A DNA stretch of 20,207 bases from positions 1 to 20,207 of the forward strand of contig CALGLS010000333.1 of NCBI GenBank assembly GCA_937959375.1, written 5' to 3'. A program made the translations under genes and the position numbers. Numbering within the stretch: position 1 is the stretch's first letter; each line of letters begins with the position of its first letter. Under the pieces are notes generated by a model. That model searched no databases. It was given only the letters and a program-made list of their open reading frames with translations, and was not told where the DNA came from. This document shows positions 1-9,242 of this stretch, piece by piece. The DNA is from an uncultured Saprospiraceae bacterium (GTDB lineage Bacteria > Bacteroidota > Bacteroidia > Chitinophagales > Saprospiraceae).

Positions 1-217
1 TGGCACTAGATTAATAGTTAAAATCTATGATACTTAACACGGAAGAAGGCAAAAAATCAACGATTCAAAATTCAGAACTCAACGATTCAAAATTCCTCCA
101 ATCTCATAATACACACCTCAATTACAACTTATGTAAATACTTTAGGCAACACAGCTAGACAGGGTCGGTCTACCTGCTTCCGACTAAAGCCCTTTGGCTT
201 CCCAATAAAATACGTTT
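1..217. other. Non-coding region downstream of the M43 protease gene
   Basis: No credible coding region is seen here. The stretch holds a 17-bp direct repeat (57-95, listed separately) and two weak inverted repeats just past the protease stop codon: GTCGG/CCGAC (164-168 with 180-184) and AAGCC/GGCTT (187-191 with 196-200). They could fold as small hairpins in the mRNA tail, but neither is followed by a clear T-run in the direction of transcription, so I do not call a terminator with confidence. How the protease transcript ends is not evident from the window. Confidence 0.6.
57..95. repeat. 17-bp direct repeat, two copies, 5-nt spacer
   Basis: The 17-mer beginning TCAACGATTC and ending AAAATTC occurs at 57-73 and again at 79-95 with no mismatch, separated by AGAAC, giving a 22-bp period. 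It lies in the intergenic tail beyond the protease gene. I have no function for it. It may be a short AT-rich intergenic repeat of the genome or simple slippage. Confidence 0.8.
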
Positions 218-3200
218 TTACTTCAACAGTGTTACATCACCTTTATACAAGAGTTCTACCCCATCTACAAAGCGGATTTCTGCCATATACACCAAAACTC
301 CTGGGTTCATAAACTTACCTAAAAACAATCCGTTCCAACCATGTGCAATATCATTGGGTTGGAAGTTTTGGTCTTCAAAAACTAGTTCTCCCCAACGATC
401 AAAAACTCGGAAGGTCAACACTTCTTCTACCCCACTATTGGCATAAATCATAAAAAGATCATTCACACCATCTCCGTTTGGACTGAAAGCATTGGGAATA
501 TAAACCTGTCTTTCTTTATCAATTTGAATGAGTATCTCATCAGTGGCAGAACAGTCATTTTGATCGGTAACCACCAAAGTATAAGTTGTACTAAAGGTTG
601 GATATGAGGTCACCTGATCGCAGTCAATACAATTGAGATAATCAAAAGGCGTCCATTGATACGTTACCGAATCTAGAATATTGGTAAAGGATGGGATCAC
701 AATTGAATCTCCCAGAATGATTGTCGTGTCTTGTGGCAACACCACTGCAACTGCTGGAGGTTCTCCAATCACAAAAACTTCTTCATGAATACATCCCAAA
801 GAATCTTGAATGTACAATGGGTATTCGCCAGGAGCTAAGTTTTCAAAAACTAAGTTTTGCTGAAAGAAAAAACTATCGAGACTATACAGTAAATTTTGCC
901 CTGAGCTATCAATCGTTAAGACGCCATCTGTGTAACCATAACAATTAACATCCATTGTTTCAAAAGGAATGGAAACTTCAGGTGAGCTATCAATAAAAAC
1001 ATCTGCCTCATTGGTACAACCATTACTGTCGGTTACCAACAAATTATAAACACCTGATGCGAGACTATCAATAGATAAATCATTGACGCCAGTCGTATCT
1101 GGACTCCAGGTAAAGGTGTAAGGTGCCTGCCCTCCGTTGATCGTAGCAGAAGCTGAACCTGTTGCTAATCCGGGGCAACTGGTCACTCCATCTATCTGAA
1201 TATTTATGGCATCCAATTCAATCGTCGTTACGGTTAGTATCGAATCGCAGTTTTGGAAATTATAAATCGTATCTACATAAGTACCATCACCACTAACCAT
1301 CTCGCCAAATACAATTATACTTTCTCCATTGCATAAATAGACGGTATCGAAACTAAGTCCAAACCCAAAATTGATGTCAATCGTATCAATACTGATGCAT
1401 CCCAAATCAGTGCTTCCTACCACAACATAGGTGGTAGCAGAATCTGGTGTGGCCACTACCGTCTCACAGGTATCGCAATCTAAGTAATCAGAAGGAAACC
1501 ATTGGTAATCATCAAAACCTTGAGCGCTTAGTGTTACACTTTCTCCTTCACAAATTGTAGTATCAGGGCCTATATCAAAAACAGTTACTGGATCAATCGT
1601 AATCACAATCGTATCCGTTTGAATGCTACATTCGGAATAAGTAGTCACCCAATAAGTTCCACTTTCGAATACCGTAACAGTTTGCGTTTCCGCTAAAATA
1701 CTCCATTCATATCTTAAAAACCCAGGTCCTGCATCTAATACAAAAACACCGTTATCACAAATCAGAATATCTGGTCCAAGGTCAAGTATCGGTGGTGAGT
1801 CATCTACTTGGAAACTATTGATATTATTCGTGTAATCACATTCCCCGATTGGTGTGATTGGAAAATCAGTTGCTAAATCATAAGGCCCTGGCAAGCTTGC
1901 ATCATCATTGACAACTACAAAAACGGGTTCACTATAAATTGCAGGAATGGAAAACTCAACTGTAATGCAACTATCAACCGCTACAATGCTAGGTATACCA
2001 ACAAAGGTCGCCAACACCGTCGCATTTACGGAAGTTGGATCACCTTGATAAAAAGTAATGGGCAATTCATTTGACAAAACATTATCACCGATATTACAAA
2101 TCTCTAAGGTTACATCCAACATATTGCTATTACATGCTACTGAATCGATCGCTACCGTTGCATCCGGTACAGGGAACAAAGGATTGGCATACATGGTCAA
2201 AAAGTTATTCATCACCACACTATCGCTAACGATGTGATGTGGTTGTTGCTGTGCCGGAATGGTCAGATTATCTTCGATATTTACATTGAAATAATTGTGT
2301 TGATTCCAAACAGAACGTGCATCCACCCAAGGTAGGTCAGAGGATCCCATTGCTTTTAACGTATTGGCGCAGCTACAAAGAATTTCCGTTTCACCATCTG
2401 CATCAACATCTACCACAACTGGATATTCTACTCTTGTTCCAGATTGACAAGGGATCGAAGTTAAGATTGCTCCAGTAGCTCCCCCGAGGATAACCACTTC
2501 GTTTTCTGCACGGTAAACCACCTCCGATATTCCATCACTATTGAAATCAAAAACAGAACTACCGGTTGAACCAGACCAGTCGTCAGAGGCTATTGACCAG
2601 AGTATCGATAGATTAGCACCATCGCCTTCTAACACTCGATATTCAAACTGAGAGCAGACACCTATTTCGGGCAAACCGTCACCATCAAAATCAGCAACAT
2701 TGGCTTGTGAAATAAATCCAGCCGGTGTAGTAATATTAAAATCATTGAACATTTGCACCGGCGTTTGAACATCCCAAACATAAACGATTCCAGTGGAACC
2801 AGTGTGTGTTGTTACGACTGCATCTAAGTCGCCGTCTTTATCTACATCAGCAATACTGGTCCAACCATCATTTGAATTGGGTAAAGACATTTCTACATTC
2901 ATACTACTATTGGCTGGATTGATTGGATCAATAAAAACAGAATAAACTGCGCCACCAGCTACTAATTCCAAACCAGTACAATTGGCACAAAAGTCATCTG
3001 GCAATACATCAACCGCTACCGAATAAGAAGCTGCCAAAGACGCGTTGTCACCTGCAGGGCGCCATCCACGGTGGTTCGCGGTACCACCTTCCACGATCAG
3101 CGTTCCGTCGATACTATTGAAGATTTGGTTCTGGGTATAAATTTCTGCAATACCATCTCCATTAAAATCAACTAGACTCACTGCAATTGCTTGCTCTACA

Positions 3201-6200
3201 TCTGAATATCCTGCTGGAACATCTGACATCCATTTTTCGACGTAATTAGTACCATCGTATTCGTAACAAAGAATGCGTCGGCTTACATTTCCTGAAATAA
3301 TTGGGCCACCTCCGTTATAGTTGTTATTTGAAATCGCAGAAGAAGCTTGAATAAATATTTCGGCATAACCGTTAAAATCAACATCCGCAATCGCTGGACC
3401 ATCCATCAAATAATAGAAAGCTGGCGTTGTAATTTCATCTTCAATAATCCCACTGGCTCCATCTACAATTAGTAAGTTGGGATAGGCACCGCTGCTTGGC
3501 GCAGAAATTCCTGTACATGGTTTTCCGATGACTTCGGGCACACCATCTCCGTCAATATCTCCGGTGATAGGTGTGTTGTAGGAACACCAGTTTTGTGTAC
3601 CCGTTGATTCCCATTCTACTTCCATAAGGATGACGGTAGAGTTGGGTTCGTAATCACAATCGATGGGGCATTCGTTGTAGTAATTGTTTTCACAAAATTC
3701 GGTAGCACAGCAATCTGGATCGTAGCAATCAATGAGTCCGTCTCCGTCGTCATCTAATCCATTATCACAGAGTTCACCGCAACCGGCAGAGCAAATAATT
3801 TCATCTCCTAGATTAACTTCGGCTGGCGTTACGATAGGATTGGCTCCAGTAATTGGGCTAGCATAATCCGTCAACGGATGTAAACCCTCATAAGGGTTAG
3901 GAAAATCAGTAACCGTAAACGTTAGGTCTTGTACAAAAATACAACTGGCGTTAATTTCCCCATTCAAAAAATCAACCTTACCTACCACCAAATCATCATC
4001 ACCTGCACCGAAGCTTGAACTGTGCCCAACGAAGTACAAATAGGTATCATTGAAAATCATTTCTGCCCCCTGTTGCAGTAAAATAAAATCGGCTGATCCT
4101 CCGTAGTTTTTAGCCCAGATCGGATCCCCATCTTTGTTTACTTTCAATAGGAAGATATCGTTGTTGGTATAATTTCGTCCCATGATGGCGTAACCATCTG
4201 GAAGGTTTACGATTTCTGTTGTTCGAATATCTGGCGCACCAGTTATTTGGTATTCTTTTGCCCAAGCTAATTGTCCATCTAGATTCGCTTTCGTCATGTA
4301 AACTTCAGGGTTAAAAGCTTGTGTCCCATCTTTATCACCATAGTGCAAAACAATAATTGAATCTTGTTCAACTAAAATATCACCATTGTACATACGAGCA
4401 TTGTCGATTGTGTTGACTAAATATAGCCTTGACCAAATTTCATTTCCTGCAAAATCGAAACGACTTGTGGTACTTCGCATTTTAGTAGTACCGCCTCCAG
4501 CGAAATTGTGTCGTCCAGTTGTATACAAATTACCGTTGTAAACTTGCGAGGCTTGAAACGTTTCACTGGAACCTAAATTATAGTGTTCGTTTATTCCAGT
4601 CATCGTTCCAGTATTTCGATCCAATTCAAAGGTATAAGCGTCTTCTCCTAAACCGGGTGCCGTATTAGTTGCGGTCTGACCCGTGATGACAAAATTACCT
4701 CCAGTAGACATTTCGTGAACATCGTTAATCGTCACTCCCAAAGTTGGATGTACATGGTTTTGCACCCAATCAAAGGTATTCGAAACTGGGTTGTACCGAA
4801 ATACAAATCCATCGCGATTATTTCCTGTCGCCCCATTTCCATAACCACAACCAATGAGGTAATTATCGGAATCCAATTTCATATCTGTAATCAAGTTGAT
4901 GGCGTTATCCACGAAAAGAAAGGTTCGTTCCCAAAGCAATCCTCCGGCAGGGTTCATTTTAACAATCAAGGCAGAGTCTGCTCGACTTCCTGCAATATAA
5001 AAATTGCCATCTTCGGATGGACTGATGGCATAGCCTCGTTCGTCTACTCCACTGGTCCCGAAGGTTTTCAAAAAGGTTTGACTACAGTCATCAGCCAAAT
5101 CAGTCACTACGATAAAGAAACAATAATCATCATCGCAAAGTGCGCCATCTGCCTCTAGGCAAATTTCATAAACACCAGCCATGTCAAAGGTGTAAGAAAA
5201 ATCAACGCTATTCCCTTGAGACAGTCCTTCTAGAAACCATTCGTAAGTCAAACCGTTACTTGTTGTATTACTAAAGAGAACGGACTCCCCCACGTTCACT
5301 GTATTGGCACTCGGATTAAAGTTTGCAATGGTGTTGCAAATCACTTCAATCTCAACAGTATAATCATCAAAACAATTCGGGGTATTATTAGAAGCAACTA
5401 AGGTAATTTCATAAGTTCCCAATGTATTGAAGGTATAACTTGCGTCAAGCGTAGTCGCGAAATTAACCCCATCAATCTGCCAATCTGAATTCGTAATATT
5501 TGTACTCGTATTGGTAAAATCCACGGCATCTCCGATTGGAACCGTTAAGGTACTTGCCGTAAAACTAACGTCTACCGGATCGGGGCATGGATCTTGACAA
5601 CCATCTGAATCGAGTAAAGTGAAGCGTACCGTATTCAAAAAGAAATCCATTCGATCGGCTTGTCCTTGTGAAAAAGCAGAGTAGCAATTCCAATCACCGT
5701 AATCCATATAATTCCAGAACATATCGTTTTGATCCGTAGTAAAAGGATTGTTGGGGTCTCCTGCGTTTACATCTGTGTTGCAAGTATTTGCAGAACCACC
5801 GCAAGGCACTGCTGCGGTAGATTGATCTGGTGGGGTATCACAAACTCGATCACCGTCGGCTAAGCAATCGTCATTGGGACAACCATCTTGAAAGGTATGA
5901 TACAAACCTAGGTAGTGTCCGATCTCATGGCTCAATACCGCTGAGTTAGCAGGCGAACTTCCTAACCAAGAAGCCTCCATCATAATTCCGTCTTCAGGGT
6001 TTCCATGCGAGGCAGGAAAATAAGCATATCCTGCTACTCCGCAACCAATTCCCGCGCTACAAATTTCGCGAACCAACCAAACGTTGATGTAACTTAGCGG
6101 ATCCCATCTACTCAAGTCTTTGACTGTGATATCATCCGTCTCCATCACCATTTCTGTCAAAGGATTTACAACGCGATTAATTCCTGTCGTTGGGTTTCCA

Positions 6201-6613
6201 TCTGGATCACGTTGTGCTAAGCAAAATTGAATTTCAGTATCTACCCCAGTCCCTTGATCGTAGTAACCAACGTTTTCGTAAGAATCATTAAGGTCTTGAA
6301 TGCCTTGAATAACCATGGCATCCGAAATATTTTCAGCGCCATTATCGTGAATGATGTGAACAACAATCGGCAAAGTGTATAATGTTTTTTCACCTGCGCC
6401 CCCACTTTGAAAATAGTTGTAGGCAGCTCCGTCCAATTGCAAGTGCTTTTGTAGCATTGTCGGATCTTGTGCATAAAGCAAATTTTGAACGTGTTCGTTG
6501 CCACAATAATGAGTCGTACTAACGGTGTTTGCCTCTTCAACACTTGTGTAGATGTGATCTGAAGTTAGGAATGTTAGTAAAAAAGGTAGGAAAAAAGTGA
6601 TTAATCGCATCAT
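218..6613 (-). CDS. Secreted M43-family metalloprotease, multidomain, with T9SS type B C-terminal domain
   Basis: Predicted exported zinc metalloprotease of 2131 residues. A hydrophobic signal-like segment lies at residues ~3-18. The M43 (pappalysin/cytophagalysin) signature HEIGHYLGLYH is at 229-239: zinc ligands H229, H233, H239 and catalytic E230. The family's CDTPP loop is at 258-262 and the Met-turn NYMDYG at 301-306. Then follow two PKD domains (~345-425, 426-505), a propeller-like region (~508-890), an acidic CDNGLDDDGDGLIDC loop resembling calcium-binding motifs (~947-961), about seven FG-GAP/VCBS repeats (~1015-1410), a CARDB-like domain (~1488-1598), Ig-like domains from ~1606, a GCDS-type module (~1750-1802), two SprB repeats (~1803-1955), an Ig-like domain with a CxxC motif and the T9SS type B domain (2033-2131). 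The last implies export by T9SS and cell-surface delivery. Two ATGs are adjacent (6611-6613, 6608-6610); the first is used. The substrate is unknown. Non-catalytic domain borders are approximate. Confidence 0.93.
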   Translation of the reverse strand: MMRLITFFLPFLLTFLTSDHIYTSVEEANTVSTTHYCGNEHVQNLLYAQDPTMLQKHLQLDGAAYNYFQSGGAGEKTLYTLPIVVHIIHDNGAENISDAMVIQGIQDLNDSYENVGYYDQGTGVDTEIQFCLAQRDPDGNPTTGINRVVNPLTEMVMETDDITVKDLSRWDPLSYINVWLVREICSAGIGCGVAGYAYFPASHGNPEDGIMMEASWLGSSPANSAVLSHEIGHYLGLYHTFQDGCPNDDCLADGDRVCDTPPDQSTAAVPCGGSANTCNTDVNAGDPNNPFTTDQNDMFWNYMDYGDWNCYSAFSQGQADRMDFFLNTVRFTLLDSDGCQDPCPDPVDVSFTASTLTVPIGDAVDFTNTSTNITNSDWQIDGVNFATTLDASYTFNTLGTYEITLVASNNTPNCFDDYTVEIEVICNTIANFNPSANTVNVGESVLFSNTTSNGLTYEWFLEGLSQGNSVDFSYTFDMAGVYEICLEADGALCDDDYCFFIVVTDLADDCSQTFLKTFGTSGVDERGYAISPSEDGNFYIAGSRADSALIVKMNPAGGLLWERTFLFVDNAINLITDMKLDSDNYLIGCGYGNGATGNNRDGFVFRYNPVSNTFDWVQNHVHPTLGVTINDVHEMSTGGNFVITGQTATNTAPGLGEDAYTFELDRNTGTMTGINEHYNLGSSETFQASQVYNGNLYTTGRHNFAGGGTTKMRSTTSRFDFAGNEIWSRLYLVNTIDNARMYNGDILVEQDSIIVLHYGDKDGTQAFNPEVYMTKANLDGQLAWAKEYQITGAPDIRTTEIVNLPDGYAIMGRNYTNNDIFLLKVNKDGDPIWAKNYGGSADFILLQQGAEMIFNDTYLYFVGHSSSFGAGDDDLVVGKVDFLNGEINASCIFVQDLTFTVTDFPNPYEGLHPLTDYASPITGANPIVTPAEVNLGDEIICSAGCGELCDNGLDDDGDGLIDCYDPDCCATEFCENNYYNECPIDCDYEPNSTVILMEVEWESTGTQNWCSYNTPITGDIDGDGVPEVIGKPCTGISAPSSGAYPNLLIVDGASGIIEDEITTPAFYYLMDGPAIADVDFNGYAEIFIQASSAISNNNYNGGGPIISGNVSRRILCYEYDGTNYVEKWMSDVPAGYSDVEQAIAVSLVDFNGDGIAEIYTQNQIFNSIDGTLIVEGGTANHRGWRPAGDNASLAASYSVAVDVLPDDFCANCTGLELVAGGAVYSVFIDPINPANSSMNVEMSLPNSNDGWTSIADVDKDGDLDAVVTTHTGSTGIVYVWDVQTPVQMFNDFNITTPAGFISQANVADFDGDGLPEIGVCSQFEYRVLEGDGANLSILWSIASDDWSGSTGSSVFDFNSDGISEVVYRAENEVVILGGATGAILTSIPCQSGTRVEYPVVVDVDADGETEILCSCANTLKAMGSSDLPWVDARSVWNQHNYFNVNIEDNLTIPAQQQPHHIVSDSVVMNNFLTMYANPLFPVPDATVAIDSVACNSNMLDVTLEICNIGDNVLSNELPITFYQGDPTSVNATVLATFVGIPSIVAVDSCITVEFSIPAIYSEPVFVVVNDDASLPGPYDLATDFPITPIGECDYTNNINSFQVDDSPPILDLGPDILICDNGVFVLDAGPGFLRYEWSILAETQTVTVFESGTYWVTTYSECSIQTDTIVITIDPVTVFDIGPDTTICEGESVTLSAQGFDDYQWFPSDYLDCDTCETVVATPDSATTYVVVGSTDLGCISIDTIDINFGFGLSFDTVYLCNGESIIVFGEMVSGDGTYVDTIYNFQNCDSILTVTTIELDAINIQIDGVTSCPGLATGSASATINGGQAPYTFTWSPDTTGVNDLSIDSLASGVYNLLVTDSNGCTNEADVFIDSSPEVSIPFETMDVNCYGYTDGVLTIDSSGQNLLYSLDSFFFQQNLVFENLAPGEYPLYIQDSLGCIHEEVFVIGEPPAVAVVLPQDTTIILGDSIVIPSFTNILDSVTYQWTPFDYLNCIDCDQVTSYPTFSTTYTLVVTDQNDCSATDEILIQIDKERQVYIPNAFSPNGDGVNDLFMIYANSGVEEVLTFRVFDRWGELVFEDQNFQPNDIAHGWNGLFLGKFMNPGVLVYMAEIRFVDGVELLYKGDVTLLK
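2384..3571 (-). repeat. FG-GAP/VCBS repeat block in the M43 protease
   Basis: Coding repeats at about residues 1015-1410. Seven copies of an acidic D-x-[DN]-x-[DN]-G motif are readable, for example GDIDGDGVPEV, ADVDFNGYAEI, VDFNGDGIAEI, ADVDKDGDLDA, ADFDGDGLPEI, FDFNSDGISEV and VDVDADGETEI. In known FG-GAP/VCBS proteins such loops bind calcium and build a beta-propeller. Here they are likely a calcium-dependent spacer or adhesive module. Confidence 0.8.
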
Positions 6614-6863
6614 AATATTCTTTTTTAGAAGAGTCTATAGAATGGAATTTTGCTGCCTCGCGAATGCACTGGAAATGAATTTCTAAAAATAGACTTAAGT
6701 CTTTGAAGTCCACAATTTTTGAGTAGGAAAGATTGACGCTTTTTTATCAAAAAAAATAAACGACTTTAGTCAGAAGACCAAAGTTGAAACCTCTCGTCTA
6801 TGTGAATATACGATTTAGAGAAACCCTCTATCCTGACGAAGCATATTCAGCATTCTATTTTTT
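6614..6863. other. Intergenic region upstream of the M43 protease gene
   Basis: This 250-bp gap should hold the protease promoter. It contains a perfect 12-bp palindrome AGACTTAAGTCT (6691-6702) and a related imperfect dyad GACTTTAGTC (6762-6771) about 70 bp away. On the minus strand, TATTTTTA (6683-6690) lies directly beside the palindrome and differs by one base from the Bacteroidota -7 element TAnnTTTG, so it is a weak promoter candidate. At the far edge the patatin stop codon sits in an inverted repeat CATTCT/AGAATG (6851-6856 with 6870-6875), with no T-run after it in the transcription direction. Confidence 0.45.
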
Positions 6864-9170
6864 TTAAAAAGAATGTCCAAGATGCAAAAAGAAGTTAAGT
6901 CGATTATATAAAAAATTATGCTCTAGGGAAAACGAGGCAGGTCCTAATCTTGTCAACAATCCTAATTCTAAGCCCACGCCATAAATAATTTCTTCTTCGG
7001 TGATTACCTTGTCCGTAAGTAAACCGTCAACAAGTTCATAACTTTTTAAATTATAGAAAGCGGAATTAAAAACAACAGAAGTGAAAAAATCGGTAACCGG
7101 TTCTACTTGTAATTTCAATTGAGCAGCAGCAAAGGCAGATACGGGTTGCTCCATGTAGCGCAGTCCGGCAAATTCGACATGGCTCCGCTCGTTTGTCAAA
7201 GCACGACCTAGGTAATAGCGGTTTAAGTAATTGTTTTCAACTCTTCGAGTGTAGGCTGCATCTACGCCAAGGATGGTCGTTAGTTTTTTAGAAACAGGTA
7301 CGGCCTTGATGGCTTGTAAACGAACTTTTGCATTATCATTTGGAATAGTCACGATGGTATCAGTTGCTTCAGATTTCAAATTGCGCTCAAAAGAATATTG
7401 TCCATCGAATTGTATAAACGAACCCGATGTAGGAAAATGCTCTCGATCGTAGGTATCACGTAAGAACCGAAATTGGGCAAAAGCCTGATTGAAACGAGTA
7501 TCGTTTTTATTGGGATCAAAAAACTCCTCGCTTCGCACAAATCGCTCCACTCCAATTCCTGTAGAAATGAAGAAACGATTGTTGAATGTCGAAAAGATAT
7601 TGGCTTCCGTTTGGAAATGACGAATATCAAAAAGGCTTTCTTTTTCGCCATCAACAAAGGTCAGACCGGGATAGAAACGACCACGAGCACCTAGTTGCCA
7701 TGCAATGTTCGGGCGACCGGAAGTATGCACAAAGTAGTCAACATCAAGTGATGGATTTTCGGAAACCTTTAGATCTACATTAAACTTTGATCCTGAAAAA
7801 ATTCGGTTGCGCAATGTCAAGTTCAACAAAAGTCCCGCTTTCAATCTTGAATCATAATTGGCACTCAGTCGAACAAAATCACCTGGTTGAGGTTGCACTT
7901 TTACTTTAAGTAAATAACCTCCATCCTCTGGTATGATTCGGTAACTTGCCAGTGCCACTAATTCACTTCCGTAAAGTTCTTTGATTCGACTTTCAATTTC
8001 ATCGAGTGTATAAATTTTGCATTCTTCAATTTGCAATAGCTTTTGAATAGTCTTTAGTTCTTTTTCATTACCACCTTCGATTTCGAAATAAGTCACTTCA
8101 ATTTCTTCTGGTAGCGTCACCCCTCTTTCCGGCAGGTTTTCTTTTCCAGTTACCAGTTTTTTTATTTCGGGCATCATTTTCTCTGCCGCTTTTTTTCCTC
8201 GAAACATCAGCCGATCATTTTGATCAAATGACAGTGCACTGATGTCTGCTATTTCTGGTTTAATGACTACGTCTGCTAAGGTTGCCTGTTCTTTGTTAGA
8301 TTCTACAATTCGAAAGCTACTCGTTTGATCCAATACATCAAGCATCGACCCCAAACTCTCTCGATTGTAAAGTGGCGCTCCAATATCAATTGCAATAATT
8401 TTATCTGCATCCATGTAGATGGCATCCTCTACCGGAAGGTTTCGCGTTACGCCACCGTCAATCAATATTTTGTCATCAATTTCAAAAGGAACAAAAACAG
8501 AAGGTATGGACATACTCGCACGCATGACATCTGCTAGGTCTCCTTTGTCGTAAGCAATAGCCTCCCCTGTTTCAAAGTCGGTTGCAATACCGCGATATGG
8601 AATTTCAAAATCGTCAAAGTTGTGAATATTGTGTGCAGGAATGGTTAAACGTGAAAGCAACAAGGCGATCTTCTTTCCTCGTACCACTCCAGTTGGCAAA
8701 GTGATTTTTCCTTTATTGAAAGAGAAACGAATTTGGTATCGCTCTGCAGACATGCGTTCGTAAACAGGAAAAAACTTACGCTCGATTTCATCATCAAAGT
8801 AATAAGCCCAGTCCAATTCGTTTGCTAGTTTTTCTAAATCTTCAATCGAATAACCTATTGCGTACAAACCACCAAGGATGCTTCCGATACTTGTACCAGT
8901 AATCAAATCAGGTCGAATGCCTTCGTCTTCCAAGGTTCTCAAAACACCTACTTGAGCAATCCCTTTTGCACCTCCACCTGAAAGTACAATGGCTAGCGTT
9001 GAATCCTTTGGTGCCTTTTTTACCAAGCCAGTATAATCTTTATCTAGGTCTTCCTCTGACTCATATTCTTTAGTGCTTTGCGCAAACAGCGGGTTGAACA
9101 ATAAGCTCATTAGAAAAAAAGCAATAAGGCTAGCTGCTTTTATCTTTGAAGAATAGTTTGTTTGTTTCAT
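6864..9170 (-). CDS. Patatin-like phospholipase with POTRA domain and outer-membrane beta-barrel
   Basis: Predicted outer-membrane lipid acyl hydrolase of 768 residues. The signal peptide (hydrophobic 12-29) likely ends at FA|QS (30/31). The patatin domain (~58-335) has a complete catalytic set: oxyanion-hole GGGAKG at 65-70, nucleophile motif GTSIG with S94, and the DGG motif with D238, so a Ser-Asp dyad is present. A POTRA-like segment (~352-432, EVTYFEIEGG...LKVKVQPQ) follows, then a BamA/surface-antigen-type barrel (~433-768) rich in alternating beta strands and ending in Phe, as usual for outer-membrane barrels. The architecture matches the PlpD (type Vd autotransporter) plan, though in Bacteroidota the patatin part may remain periplasmic or be surface-exposed. 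Its start lies close behind the terminator of the upstream gene, so it probably has its own promoter or depends on read-through. The lipid substrate is not inferable. Confidence 0.95.
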   Translation of the reverse strand: MKQTNYSSKIKAASLIAFFLMSLLFNPLFAQSTKEYESEEDLDKDYTGLVKKAPKDSTLAIVLSGGGAKGIAQVGVLRTLEDEGIRPDLITGTSIGSILGGLYAIGYSIEDLEKLANELDWAYYFDDEIERKFFPVYERMSAERYQIRFSFNKGKITLPTGVVRGKKIALLLSRLTIPAHNIHNFDDFEIPYRGIATDFETGEAIAYDKGDLADVMRASMSIPSVFVPFEIDDKILIDGGVTRNLPVEDAIYMDADKIIAIDIGAPLYNRESLGSMLDVLDQTSSFRIVESNKEQATLADVVIKPEIADISALSFDQNDRLMFRGKKAAEKMMPEIKKLVTGKENLPERGVTLPEEIEVTYFEIEGGNEKELKTIQKLLQIEECKIYTLDEIESRIKELYGSELVALASYRIIPEDGGYLLKVKVQPQPGDFVRLSANYDSRLKAGLLLNLTLRNRIFSGSKFNVDLKVSENPSLDVDYFVHTSGRPNIAWQLGARGRFYPGLTFVDGEKESLFDIRHFQTEANIFSTFNNRFFISTGIGVERFVRSEEFFDPNKNDTRFNQAFAQFRFLRDTYDREHFPTSGSFIQFDGQYSFERNLKSEATDTIVTIPNDNAKVRLQAIKAVPVSKKLTTILGVDAAYTRRVENNYLNRYYLGRALTNERSHVEFAGLRYMEQPVSAFAAAQLKLQVEPVTDFFTSVVFNSAFYNLKSYELVDGLLTDKVITEEEIIYGVGLELGLLTRLGPASFSLEHNFLYNRLNFFLHLGHSF

Positions 9171-9186
9171 TTGGTAAAAATAGCAA

Positions 9187-9218
9187 AAAAGGCTCGCTAA
9201 ATTAATAGCGAGCCTTTT
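9187..9218 (-). terminator. Intrinsic terminator of the 3143-residue SprB protein gene
   Basis: A perfect 13-bp inverted repeat, AAAAGGCTCGCTA (9187-9199) with TAGCGAGCCTTTT (9206-9218), encloses a 6-nt loop. Read on the minus strand, the GC-rich core is followed by a run of six T and then GCTATTTTT. It starts about 25 nt past the TAG stop of the SprB gene and ends about 16 nt before the ATG of the patatin gene. The A-run on the other side could make it work in both directions. Confidence 0.9.
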
Positions 9219-9242
9219 CTTCTCGAATCAAAAAGAGATTTC

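Noticed and set aside
164..200. Terminator of the M43 protease gene
   Set aside because: Two 5-bp stems are present but both are short and lack a downstream T-run, so I only describe them as weak hairpins.
4715..5158. Plus-strand open frame of 147 codons opposite the protease gene
   Set aside because: It lies fully antisense to the propeller-like region of a well-supported coding sequence and has no recognisable protein features.
6851..6875. Intrinsic terminator of the patatin gene
   Set aside because: The inverted repeat CATTCT/AGAATG overlaps the stop codon, has a long AT-rich centre, and is not followed by a T-run on the minus strand.
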